From contig JAPFDX010000014.1 of the NCBI GenBank assembly GCA_026168605.1, positions 20,677 to 84,676 on the forward strand: 64,000 nt of DNA, in the 5' to 3' direction. Every line of letters starts with the position of its first letter. The stretch's first letter is position 1. Origin of the DNA: Roseburia sp. (lineage in GTDB: Bacteria > Bacillota > Clostridia > Lachnospirales > Lachnospiraceae). The position numbers and the translations under genes were made by a program. The notes beneath the pieces were generated by a model. It was not told the DNA's origin and made no database searches. It was given only the letters and a program-made list of their open reading frames with translations. Below are positions 52,051 through 60,139 of this stretch, piece by piece.

Positions 52051-53076
52051 ATGAAAGAGTGGAGATTGACAGGGTTCCTATTTTGCGCTCTGTTACTCTT
52101 ATCCGCAGTGTCGCTGTTTGTCGGTGTGATAGACCTTGCGCCGGAGCAGTTGCTGTCCGACCCAAAGAAACTGGAAATTTTTATCGTTTCCAGACTGCCG
52201 CGTCTGCTTGCGATTCTCTGCACGGGAGTGGGAATGAGCGTGGCGGGGTTGATCATGCAGCAGCTCTGCATGAATAAATTTGTCTCCCCGACGACGGGAG
52301 CGACGATTTCCTCCGCACAGCTTGGGATTTTGTTTGCGCTTTTGTTTCTGCCGGATTCCTCACTCTGGGGAAGAGCAGCGTTTGCCTTTGCGGCGGCGAT
52401 CCTTGGAACATGGGTGTTTGTGTGGTTTATTCAGCGGATGCAGTTTAAGGATGTTGTGATGGTGCCGCTCGTTGGGATCATGTTTGGAAATGTGATCTCG
52501 GGTGTCACGAGCTACCTCGCCTATAAGTATGAGATGACACAGGCGCTGTCGTCATGGCTGGTCGGACATTTTTCGATGGTGCTAAAGGGCAGGTATGAGA
52601 TCGTATATCTCGTTGTGCCGCTTGTGATCCTCGCATTTTTATTTGCAAACCATTTTAATATTGTGGGAATGGGAAAGGATTTTTCCAAAAATCTTGGCGT
52701 CTCCTACAATACCGTTCTGTTCCTGGGACTTACGATCGCGGCGATGATCACGGCGTCCGTCGTTGTGGTAGTCGGCTCGATTTCCTATATCGGACTGATC
52801 GTTCCGAATATCGTCGCAATGTTTAAGGGGGATAAGATCCGGGGAACGCTCGTGGACACGGCGCTGTTTGGCGCGATCTTTGTGCTGGTGTGCGATATGA
52901 CAGGCAGGATCGTGATTGCACCGTACGAGCTTCCGATCGAGCTGTTCGTCGGAATCCTGGGAAGCGTTCTGTTCGTCGGACTGCTTTTGTACCGATTAAG
53001 ATATGGGCGGAAGGCAGTTTCCCTCCCGTGGAAAGAAAAAAGAAAAAGGCTGGCAGAAGGAGGAGCAGAAGGATGA
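52051..53076 (+). CDS. Iron-siderophore ABC permease, FecCD family (first)
   Basis: 341 residues, about nine membrane helices. RLPRLLAILCTGVGMSVAGLIMQ and SYIGLIVPNIVAMFKGDK (the ATPase-contact loop) are FecCD hallmarks. Together with the second permease, ATPase and binding lipoprotein it forms a complete importer in the order seen for Bacillus yclNOPQ. GGAAAGGAG precedes the ATG; iron control by the DtxR sites is likely. Confidence 0.92.
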   Translation: MKEWRLTGFLFCALLLLSAVSLFVGVIDLAPEQLLSDPKKLEIFIVSRLPRLLAILCTGVGMSVAGLIMQQLCMNKFVSPTTGATISSAQLGILFALLFLPDSSLWGRAAFAFAAAILGTWVFVWFIQRMQFKDVVMVPLVGIMFGNVISGVTSYLAYKYEMTQALSSWLVGHFSMVLKGRYEIVYLVVPLVILAFLFANHFNIVGMGKDFSKNLGVSYNTVLFLGLTIAAMITASVVVVVGSISYIGLIVPNIVAMFKGDKIRGTLVDTALFGAIFVLVCDMTGRIVIAPYELPIELFVGILGSVLFVGLLLYRLRYGRKAVSLPWKEKRKRLAEGGAEG

Positions 53077-54053
53077 GAAAGGCGGCATATGCAAAAAATG
53101 TGCGAAGGCTTGTGGCGCTTTCGGTGCTGACACTCTTAGCCGCGGTGCTTTACTTGTTTGTGGACGTTCATTTTTCCAATGAAAAATTATTCTGGTATGC
53201 AATGAAAATCCGTACGCCGAAGCTTGTGGTCATGCTGATCACTGCATTTGCGATCGGAGGGGCGTCGATCGTGTTCCAGTCGATCATCAACAATACGATC
53301 GTCACTCCGTGTCTGCTTGGCATGAATTCGCTTTACACGCTGATCCACACGGCGGTCGTGTTCGCTGCCGGTTCGGGAAGCGTTCTTGCGGTCAATGCGA
53401 ATGCAGCGTTTGCGGTCGATCTGGCGCTGATGGGACTCGCCGCGACCGTGATTTACAGCTATCTGTTTCAAAAGACAAACCACAATGTGCTCTATGTTCT
53501 TTTGATCGGAACGGTGCTGACCTCTTTTTTCGGGAGTATCCAGACGACGCTCACAAGGGTGATGGACCCGAACGAATACGACAGCCTGCTGGCGACGCTC
53601 GTGGCAGGGTTTAGCAACATCAATTCCGAGATCATTGTCTTTTCGCTGGTTGTGATGGGCGTGGTCATCTTTCTTCTGCGAAAGGAGCTCGCGCTGCTTG
53701 ACGTTATCACGCTTGGAAAGGATCAGGCGATCAATCTCGGCGTCGATTACGACAGATGCATCCGCCGTCTGCTGCTTGGTGTAACGCTGTTTATCGCCGT
53801 CGCGACCGCGATGGTCGGACCCATTTCATTTCTGGGGCTGATCATTGCGAATCTGTCCCGACAGCTTTTTAAGACGTATCGCCACAGTATTCTTATTTTC
53901 GGGGCGTCGCTCTTTGGTATGGTGATCTTAGTCGGCGGACAGCTTTTGGTGGAGCAGGTGTATGTGTACACCGTTCCGGTCAGTGTGTTTATCACCGTGT
54001 TTGGCGGTATTTATTTCCTATATCTGTTGTTGAGGGAAGGGAGGAGAGCTTAA
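53073..54053 (+). CDS. Iron-siderophore ABC permease, FecCD family (second)
   Basis: 326 residues from the ATG in the ATGA overlap with the first permease; the long frame from 52890 is a shadow. RTPKLVVMLITAFAIGGASIVFQSIINN and GPISFLGLIIANLSRQLF correspond to the FecCD substrate path and coupling loop. Confidence 0.92.
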   Translation: MRKAAYAKNVRRLVALSVLTLLAAVLYLFVDVHFSNEKLFWYAMKIRTPKLVVMLITAFAIGGASIVFQSIINNTIVTPCLLGMNSLYTLIHTAVVFAAGSGSVLAVNANAAFAVDLALMGLAATVIYSYLFQKTNHNVLYVLLIGTVLTSFFGSIQTTLTRVMDPNEYDSLLATLVAGFSNINSEIIVFSLVVMGVVIFLLRKELALLDVITLGKDQAINLGVDYDRCIRRLLLGVTLFIAVATAMVGPISFLGLIIANLSRQLFKTYRHSILIFGASLFGMVILVGGQLLVEQVYVYTVPVSVFITVFGGIYFLYLLLREGRRA

Positions 54054-54055
54054 AA

Positions 54056-54808
54056 ATGTTTGTGAAGGAGCTGATAAAAAAATACGACGGAAGGACGGTT
54101 GTGGATTCTGTGAGCTTTACCCTTCCCAAAGGGAAGGTCATCTCGCTGATCGGTCCAAACGGCGCCGGAAAGTCTACGGTCATGGGTATGATCTCGCGCC
54201 TGATCGCAAAGGACGCAGGGGGCGTGGAGTTTCAGGGAAAGGATATTGCAAAGTGGAGGAGCAGGGAGCTTTCCAAGCGGCTTGCAATTCTGACGCAGAG
54301 CAACCAGATCCAGATGAAGCTGACGGTCGAGGAGCTCGTCGCGTTCGGGCGCTTTCCGTATGCGGGAAGTCATTTGACGGCGGAGGACCGGGATATGATT
54401 GACCGTGCGATCTCCTATATGGAGCTGGAGGCGTTCCGCGAGCGGTTTATTGATGAGCTTTCCGGCGGACAGCGCCAGAGGGCGTATATCGCGATGGTGA
54501 TCGCGCAGGATACGGAGTATATTCTGTTGGATGAGCCGACGAATAATCTGGATATTTACCACGCGACAAATCTGATGAAGACTGTGCGCAGGCTTTGCGA
54601 TGAGCTTGGAAAAACGGTCGTTCTGGTTTTACATGAGATCAATTATGCGGCGTTTTATTCCGACTATATCTGCGCGTTTGTGGATGGAAAAATCGCAAGG
54701 TTCGGAACCGTCGAGGAAGTGATCACAAAAGAAGTGCTTTCTGAAATCTATAAGGTGGATTTTGAGATTTTAAGAGTGGCTGGCAAGCCGTTGTCGATCT
54801 ACTATTGA
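54056..54808 (+). CDS. Iron-siderophore ABC ATPase (FecE/FepC type)
   Basis: 250 residues. Walker A GPNGAGKST, signature LSGGQRQRAYIAM, Walker B YILLDEPTNNLD and the H loop VLHEINYA are complete. Two bases after the second permease. Drives uptake by the two FecCD permeases. Confidence 0.95.
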   Translation: MFVKELIKKYDGRTVVDSVSFTLPKGKVISLIGPNGAGKSTVMGMISRLIAKDAGGVEFQGKDIAKWRSRELSKRLAILTQSNQIQMKLTVEELVAFGRFPYAGSHLTAEDRDMIDRAISYMELEAFRERFIDELSGGQRQRAYIAMVIAQDTEYILLDEPTNNLDIYHATNLMKTVRRLCDELGKTVVLVLHEINYAAFYSDYICAFVDGKIARFGTVEEVITKEVLSEIYKVDFEILRVAGKPLSIYY

Positions 54809-54841
54809 TCATGAAAAAATGAGTGAAGGAGAACTGATAAT

Positions 54842-55879
54842 ATGAAGAAATTAACAGCGTTGATGATGATGGGTGTGATGGCGGTCAGTGTGGCAGCCTG
54901 CGGGGGAAGCGGTCAGGCGGCTTCTGATCAGACAGTTTCCGGTAGTGTACAGCAGGAGACGGAGAGCGTAGCCGGTGAGGTGGAGGATACCGGCACGGCA
55001 GAAAAGCCGGAGACTGTCACGATCCAGAGTCTGAATGCCAATAAGGAGATGATCGATCTTAAGGTGCCGTATGATGCAGAGCGCATTGCCGTTATGGATA
55101 TGGCGTCGCTTGATATTCTTGACAGTTTAGGGCTGGGAGACCGTGTGGTCGGCGTCTCCGACACCTCTTTGGATTACTTGCAGGAGTATGTGACAAATGA
55201 TGCGGTAGCAAAGCTTGGAACGATCAAGGAGGCAGATATGGAGGCGGTCATGGCAAGTGAGCCGGATGTGATCTTTATCGGCGGTCGCCTGGCATCCTCC
55301 TACGATGCGCTGAGCGAGATCGCTCCGGTCGTATATCTTGCAACAGATCCAGAGCTTGGCGTTGTGGAGAGCGTAAGGCAAAATACCGCGAAGATCGCTT
55401 CCATGTTTGGCGCAGAAAACGAGGTGGATGCGTTGATGCAGGGCTTTGATGAGAGAATTGCAGCGCTGGCTGCTTTTTCGGAGGGGAAGAATGCTATTAT
55501 CGGCATGGTGACAAGCGGAGGCTTTAACGTGCTCGGAAACGACGGGCGCCTGTCACTGATCGGAAAAGAGGCGGGCTTTACAAACATTGGTGTAGATGCG
55601 AACCTTGAAACCTCTACACACGGAAACGAAGCGTCGTTTGAGTTTGTCGTGGAAAAGAACCCGGATTATATTTTCGTGATGGACCGGGATGCGGCGATCG
55701 CGACAGAGGGGGCGCGCCTTGCGCAGGAGATTATGGAAAATGAACTCATCAAGGGCACGGATGCTTATCAAAACGGAACGATCGTGTACTTAGAGCACCC
55801 GGCAGTCTGGTATACGGCAGAGGGCGGCATCCATGCATTACATCTGATGCTGGAGGATCTTGAAAAAGCCCTTTTATAA
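54842..55879 (+). CDS. Siderophore-binding lipoprotein (YclQ/CeuE-like)
   Basis: 345 residues. A lipoprotein signal with lipobox SVAACGG is followed by a Ser/Glu-rich linker and a two-lobed periplasmic-binding fold of the FecB/TroA type (RIAVMDMASLDILDSLGLGD, then EPDVIFIGGRLASSYDAL). The N-lobe resembles YclQ/CeuE proteins that bind catecholate siderophores; the ligand is inferred. Preceded by GAAGGAG; ends before a hairpin terminator. Confidence 0.92.
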   Translation: MKKLTALMMMGVMAVSVAACGGSGQAASDQTVSGSVQQETESVAGEVEDTGTAEKPETVTIQSLNANKEMIDLKVPYDAERIAVMDMASLDILDSLGLGDRVVGVSDTSLDYLQEYVTNDAVAKLGTIKEADMEAVMASEPDVIFIGGRLASSYDALSEIAPVVYLATDPELGVVESVRQNTAKIASMFGAENEVDALMQGFDERIAALAAFSEGKNAIIGMVTSGGFNVLGNDGRLSLIGKEAGFTNIGVDANLETSTHGNEASFEFVVEKNPDYIFVMDRDAAIATEGARLAQEIMENELIKGTDAYQNGTIVYLEHPAVWYTAEGGIHALHLMLEDLEKALL

Positions 55880-55910
55880 AAAGGAGAACGTCACGTCCAG
55901 ACACATATCG

Positions 55911-55939
55911 TTGAATTTTTTGGAAAAATCCGCTATACT
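55911..55939 (+). promoter_or_regulatory. Promoter for the LytTR regulator, inside a terminator stem
   Basis: TTGAAT (55911-55916), 17 bases, TATACT (55934-55939). The -10 box is part of the 5' arm of the siderophore-operon terminator, so transcripts starting here carry only the 3' arm and would escape termination. Confidence 0.55.
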
Positions 55940-55970
55940 TAGGAAATACTATCCGGTATAGCGGATTTTT
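55924..55970 (+). terminator. Terminator of the siderophore operon
   Basis: AAAAATCCGCTATAC and GTATAGCGGATTTTT form a perfect 15-bp stem with a T-run, 45 bases after the lipoprotein stop. Confidence 0.85.
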
Positions 55971-55986
55971 ATGGCAGGGGAGTCTT

Positions 55987-56694
55987 ATGTATCATGTTGC
56001 GATCGTGGAGGACGAGGCATCGTTTTCCACACAGTTACAGGAATTTTTAAAACAATATCAAAAGGAACACGACGTGCCGTTTAAGCTGTCGGTCTTTTCG
56101 GACGGGGCACAGATACTGGACGGGTACCAGAATATTTACGATATTATCCTGCTCGACATCGAGATGCCGCAGGTCAACGGTATGCAGGCGGCGCAGAAGA
56201 TCCGGGAAATGGATACGGACGTTGTGCTGATGTTTATCACGAATATGGCGTCGTATGCGATCCACGGCTACGAGGTGGGCGCGCTTGATTTTGTGATGAA
56301 GCCGCTCAGCTACTACACCTTTGCGATGAAGCTTACGAGAGCGATCCGGCGTGTGAAGCGAAAGGAGCAGGAGCAGATCCTCGTGACGCTTCCGGACGGC
56401 GTCAAAAAATTCGGCATCCAGCAGATTTACTATATCGAGGTGCAGAACCGTATGCTCCACTACCACACGGACGAGGGAGAGTATGTGGTGCGCGGGACGA
56501 TGGCAGGCGTCAGCCAGATGCTCGCGCCGTATCCCTTTGTAAAGTGCAACCACTGGTATATCGTGAATCTGATGCACGTGACCGAGGTGCGCAAAAATAC
56601 GGCAGTGGTCGGCGGACACGAGCTTGAGATCAGCAGGAGATGCCGCAGTGCATTTTTAAAGGCACTGACAGAGTATGTGGGAGGAACAGGCTGA
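55987..56694 (+). CDS. LytTR-family response regulator (AgrA-like)
   Basis: 235 residues. Receiver with phosphorylated Asp in DIILLDIEMPQVNG and Lys in DFVMKPLSYY; C-terminal LytTR DNA-binding domain (YYIEVQNRMLHYHTDEGEYVV-type, then FVKCNHWYIVN and ISRRCRSAFLKAL). Such regulators bind two 9-bp direct repeats 21 bp apart; such a pair is found just after the kinase gene. Overlaps the kinase start by one base. Confidence 0.92.
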   Translation: MYHVAIVEDEASFSTQLQEFLKQYQKEHDVPFKLSVFSDGAQILDGYQNIYDIILLDIEMPQVNGMQAAQKIREMDTDVVLMFITNMASYAIHGYEVGALDFVMKPLSYYTFAMKLTRAIRRVKRKEQEQILVTLPDGVKKFGIQQIYYIEVQNRMLHYHTDEGEYVVRGTMAGVSQMLAPYPFVKCNHWYIVNLMHVTEVRKNTAVVGGHELEISRRCRSAFLKALTEYVGGTG

Positions 56695-57983
56695 TGGAAT
56701 GGATGTATGATGCCTGCCTGATGGGAACCTTCTGGGTCGGCGGAATCATTTTCGGGGGGATGCGAAGAAGGCGGGAGCACTTCTTTCGGAGGATATTTTT
56801 GTGCACGTTTCTATATGCTGCCGGCTGTGCGGCAGCCCTTTTTCTGTTGCAGGTTGCAGAGAGCGATCTGCGCATTTTGGGCAGTCTCGCCGGATTCTGT
56901 ATGCTGATCCTCTTTCACCATACCTGCTGGGAGGATCACTGGTCGGTTGCAGCCTACGACGCGGTGTGGGCGGTCGCTTCCTGGCAGCTCCTTTACGGGC
57001 TCTGGCTGGGACTGAGCGGTTCTTACCCAGAGCTTGGAGGGGGAGCGTGGTACTGCCGTGCAGCAGGCGTTCTTGTATTGTTTGGGGCAGGCGATCTGAT
57101 TTCGGTGTACACGATCGCGCGCTGGATGCAGGAGGACGAGCCGAAGAAGATCGGACCAAGACAGCTTTCATCCGCAATTTTAATCTGCGGAATCGTCATG
57201 ATGGTGGGGCTGGCGGGAGATAACCTGAAGCCGGGCTTTCACACGATGGAGTGGTGGGTGCTCTACCTGTCGCAAGTTCTTTTGGCGCTGCTTCTCTACC
57301 TGCAAAAGGAGCTGTTTGAAAAAAGTGCCATGCGCCAGGAGCTTGCCGTGATGAATCTGCTCTGGAAAAAAGAGCAGGAGCAGTACCGGCTTTCGAAGGA
57401 AAACATCGCCCTGATCAACCAGAAATGCCACGATCTCAAGCACCAGATCCGCGCGATCCGCAGCGCGCGCAGGGAGGATATGGATAAATATCTGGCGGAG
57501 ATGGAAGATTCCATTCAGATTTATGAGGCGATCGTCAAGACGGGCAACGAGGTCTTAGACACGATCCTGACGGAGAAAAGCCTCTATTGCAGGGAGCGCG
57601 GCATCACGGTATCCTGCGTGGCGGACGGCAGCCAGATGGGATTTATCAACACGGTCGATCTGTATGCGATCCTTGGAAATGCGCTTGACAATGCCATCGA
57701 GGCGGTGGAGAAGTTTGGGGAGGAGGAGAAGCGCCAGATCGATGTGCTGATCCACAGACAGCAGAATTTTCTGGTCATCAATGTGCTTAATCCGGTGATG
57801 GAGGAGAGCAGCTTTGTCTACGAGGAGGAGCTTCCGGTCACGACAAAGGGAGATAAGCGCTATCACGGCTTTGGTCTGCGCAGCGTGCGCTACCTTGTGA
57901 AAAAATATGATGGATTTCTGACGGTCGGCACGGAGGACGGATGCTTTTCCCTAAAGATTTTGATCCCTGTAAGCTCCACTTAG
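56694..57983 (+). CDS. AgrC-like GHKL sensor histidine kinase
   Basis: 429 residues. Six N-terminal membrane helices are followed by a coiled region with the phosphorylated His in NQKCHDLKHQIRAI and a GHKL ATPase domain (GNALDNAIEAVE, then YHGFGLRSVRYLVKKYDG). No peptide precursor (AgrD-like) or processing protease is visible nearby. Starts on the last base of the regulator stop. The stop codon lies inside the first LytTR-type repeat. Confidence 0.9.
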   Translation: MEWMYDACLMGTFWVGGIIFGGMRRRREHFFRRIFLCTFLYAAGCAAALFLLQVAESDLRILGSLAGFCMLILFHHTCWEDHWSVAAYDAVWAVASWQLLYGLWLGLSGSYPELGGGAWYCRAAGVLVLFGAGDLISVYTIARWMQEDEPKKIGPRQLSSAILICGIVMMVGLAGDNLKPGFHTMEWWVLYLSQVLLALLLYLQKELFEKSAMRQELAVMNLLWKKEQEQYRLSKENIALINQKCHDLKHQIRAIRSARREDMDKYLAEMEDSIQIYEAIVKTGNEVLDTILTEKSLYCRERGITVSCVADGSQMGFINTVDLYAILGNALDNAIEAVEKFGEEEKRQIDVLIHRQQNFLVINVLNPVMEESSFVYEEELPVTTKGDKRYHGFGLRSVRYLVKKYDGFLTVGTEDGCFSLKILIPVSST

Positions 57984-58008
57984 GACACTTTTTCGACCAC
58001 TTAGGACA
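57976..58008 (+). promoter_or_regulatory. LytTR-type direct repeat (candidate regulator binding site)
   Basis: CCACTTAGGACA occurs twice without mismatch (57976-57987, 57997-58008), period exactly 21 bp. The CACTTAGG part resembles the ACAGTTAAG half-site of AgrA-type regulators. It lies 39 bases upstream of a TG-extended TATAAA (58047-58052) ahead of the GH2 gene, so the preceding two-component system may control the glycosidase operon. Confidence 0.6.
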
Positions 58009-58029
58009 TATCTATTGAAAATAAGTCAG

Positions 58030-58071
58030 GAACTTTGTAAGTTTGTTATAAATTCTACAAAGTTCTTTTTT
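58030..58071 (+). terminator. Terminator after the AgrC-like kinase
   Basis: GAACTTTGTA pairs with TACAAAGTTC around a 16-base AT-rich loop, followed by TTTTTT. The extended -10 TG-T-TATAAA of the GH2 operon lies in the loop. Confidence 0.7.
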
Positions 58072-58123
58072 GTTTGCGTTAGATTTTGTAGAAGAACAGA
58101 AGAAAGGAGGAGGATATCACAGG

Positions 58124-60121
58124 ATGAAGGGCAATATGAGAAGAACACAGAAGCTGATGAAAGACTGGATATTTTTAAACCAGACGGGAAAGAAGCGCCC
58201 GGTGGATCTGCCTCATACATGGAATGACGTGGATGGTCAGGACGGAGGAAACGACTACTACCGCGGAACCTGCACGTATGAGAAAACGGTTGCAAAGCCG
58301 CAGTTTACGGCGGACGAGCGCGTCTATCTCCAGTTTCACGGTGTGAATGCGAGTGCAAAAGTATTGCTGAATGGAAAAGAATTGTGTACGCACGATAACG
58401 GCTATTCCACCTTCCGTGTGGATGTGACGGATGAACTTTTAGAGGAAAACCTGCTTCAGGTAGAGGTTGACAACAGTGTGAACGACAGGGTTTATCCGCA
58501 GAAGGCGGATTTTACCTTCTACGGCGGAATCTACCGCGATGTAGAGTTTTTGATCGTCCCAAAGGAACATTTTGATCTGGACTATTACGGTGGGAACGGC
58601 ATCCGTATGACGACGGAGGTGCATAACGATACAGGACTTGTGCATATGAGAGCCTATACCAATGTAAAAAATGCGGAAGGTGCCGGAAGGAAGGTTGTAT
58701 TTTCGCTCTGCGATGCCGACGGAGCAGTCGTGTGCGAGGAGACGGGAGCAGCCGTTTCATTGGAGCCGTTTGAGACAGAGGGTACTGCAACGGCGGCAGG
58801 CTGCTGTGAGGCAACGCTTAAGGTTGCGCAGGTACATCTTTGGAACGGCGTTAAGGACCCGTATCTGTATACGCTGTATGCACGTCTGGTAACGGATGAC
58901 ATGATCTTGGACGAGGTATCTGTAACATGCGGTATTCGGACGTTTTCTATCGATCCGGACAAGGGATTTTTCTTAAATGGGAAATCTTACCCGCTGCGCG
59001 GCGTATCGAGACATCAGGACTGGAAGGGAATCGGAAATGCGATCTCCTACGAGCAGATGGAGCAGGATATGGAGCTGATCCGTGAGGTGGGAGCGAATAC
59101 GATCCGGTTGGCGCATTACCAGCACAATCAGTATTTTTATGATCTGTGCGACAGATATGGCATGGTCGTGTGGGCGGAGATTCCCTATATCTCGGCGCAT
59201 ATGCCGGGCGGCAGAGAGAATACGTTTTTGCAGATGCGCGAGCTGATCGTGCAGAATTACAATCATCCGTGTATCGTGACATGGGGGATTTCCAATGAGA
59301 TCACGATCTCGGGAAAGCACCGTGCGGATATGCTGGACAACCATCATGCGCTTCAGAAGTTCTGCAAGGAACTGGATCCGACGCGTCCGACGACGCTGGC
59401 GTGCTATGCGATGTGCCATCCGTTCCATCCGGTCACGAAGATTTCGGACATCGTGGCGTGGAATCTGTATCTTGGATGGTATGTGCCGGGACTGTTCTTA
59501 AACGACTGGTTTATGAAATTCTACCACTGGAAATATCCGAAGCGGGCGCTCGGCTATTCCGAGTACGGCGCGGAGGGAATGCCAAATCTTCACAGCGCGC
59601 GCCCGAGACGCGGCGATCACACGGAGGAGTATCAGGCGAAGTACCACGAGTATATGTTAGAGTGCTTTGACCGCCATCCGTTCTTATGGTCGACCTATGT
59701 CTGGAATATGTTTGATTTTGCGGCGGACGCCAGAGATCAGGGCGGTGAGCCGGGCATGAACCACAAGGGGCTGGTGACCTTTGACCGCAAGATCAAGAAA
59801 GACAGCTTCTATATTTATAAGGCATGGTGGAGCGACGAGGCGTTCGTGCACCTGTGCGGCAAGCGGTATGAGTACCGTGCGCAGAAGGTGACGGATGTGA
59901 CCGTCTACTCGAACCAGAGTGAGATTTCGCTTTACAATAACGGCAAGCTTGTGGAGACAAAGCGGGGGGCGCACGCCTTCCACTTTAAGGTGACGCTGGA
60001 GGCGGAGAACCATCTGGAAGTAAGAAGCGGGGATCTGACCGACGCGGCAGTCATCTATCAGACGAAAGAGCCGAGACCGGAATATAAGGTCAAGAAAGGA
60101 AAAAGTCAAAACTGGGTATAA
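58124..60121 (+). CDS. GH2 glycoside hydrolase (beta-galactosidase/glucuronidase type)
   Basis: 665 residues without a signal peptide. The sugar-binding domain (DLPHTWND, NDYYRGTCTYEK), an immunoglobulin-like middle and a TIM barrel are present. The acid/base Glu is in TWGISNE (about residue 391) and the nucleophile Glu in YSEYGAEG (about 480). Shorter than LacZ, closer to small GH2 enzymes. Probably acts on imported oligosaccharides. AAAGGAGGAGG ten bases upstream chooses this start. First gene of an operon with GH3 and a GPH sugar symporter. Confidence 0.9.
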   Translation: MKGNMRRTQKLMKDWIFLNQTGKKRPVDLPHTWNDVDGQDGGNDYYRGTCTYEKTVAKPQFTADERVYLQFHGVNASAKVLLNGKELCTHDNGYSTFRVDVTDELLEENLLQVEVDNSVNDRVYPQKADFTFYGGIYRDVEFLIVPKEHFDLDYYGGNGIRMTTEVHNDTGLVHMRAYTNVKNAEGAGRKVVFSLCDADGAVVCEETGAAVSLEPFETEGTATAAGCCEATLKVAQVHLWNGVKDPYLYTLYARLVTDDMILDEVSVTCGIRTFSIDPDKGFFLNGKSYPLRGVSRHQDWKGIGNAISYEQMEQDMELIREVGANTIRLAHYQHNQYFYDLCDRYGMVVWAEIPYISAHMPGGRENTFLQMRELIVQNYNHPCIVTWGISNEITISGKHRADMLDNHHALQKFCKELDPTRPTTLACYAMCHPFHPVTKISDIVAWNLYLGWYVPGLFLNDWFMKFYHWKYPKRALGYSEYGAEGMPNLHSARPRRGDHTEEYQAKYHEYMLECFDRHPFLWSTYVWNMFDFAADARDQGGEPGMNHKGLVTFDRKIKKDSFYIYKAWWSDEAFVHLCGKRYEYRAQKVTDVTVYSNQSEISLYNNGKLVETKRGAHAFHFKVTLEAENHLEVRSGDLTDAAVIYQTKEPRPEYKVKKGKSQNWV

Positions 60122-60139
60122 AATAAATGGGAGGATACT

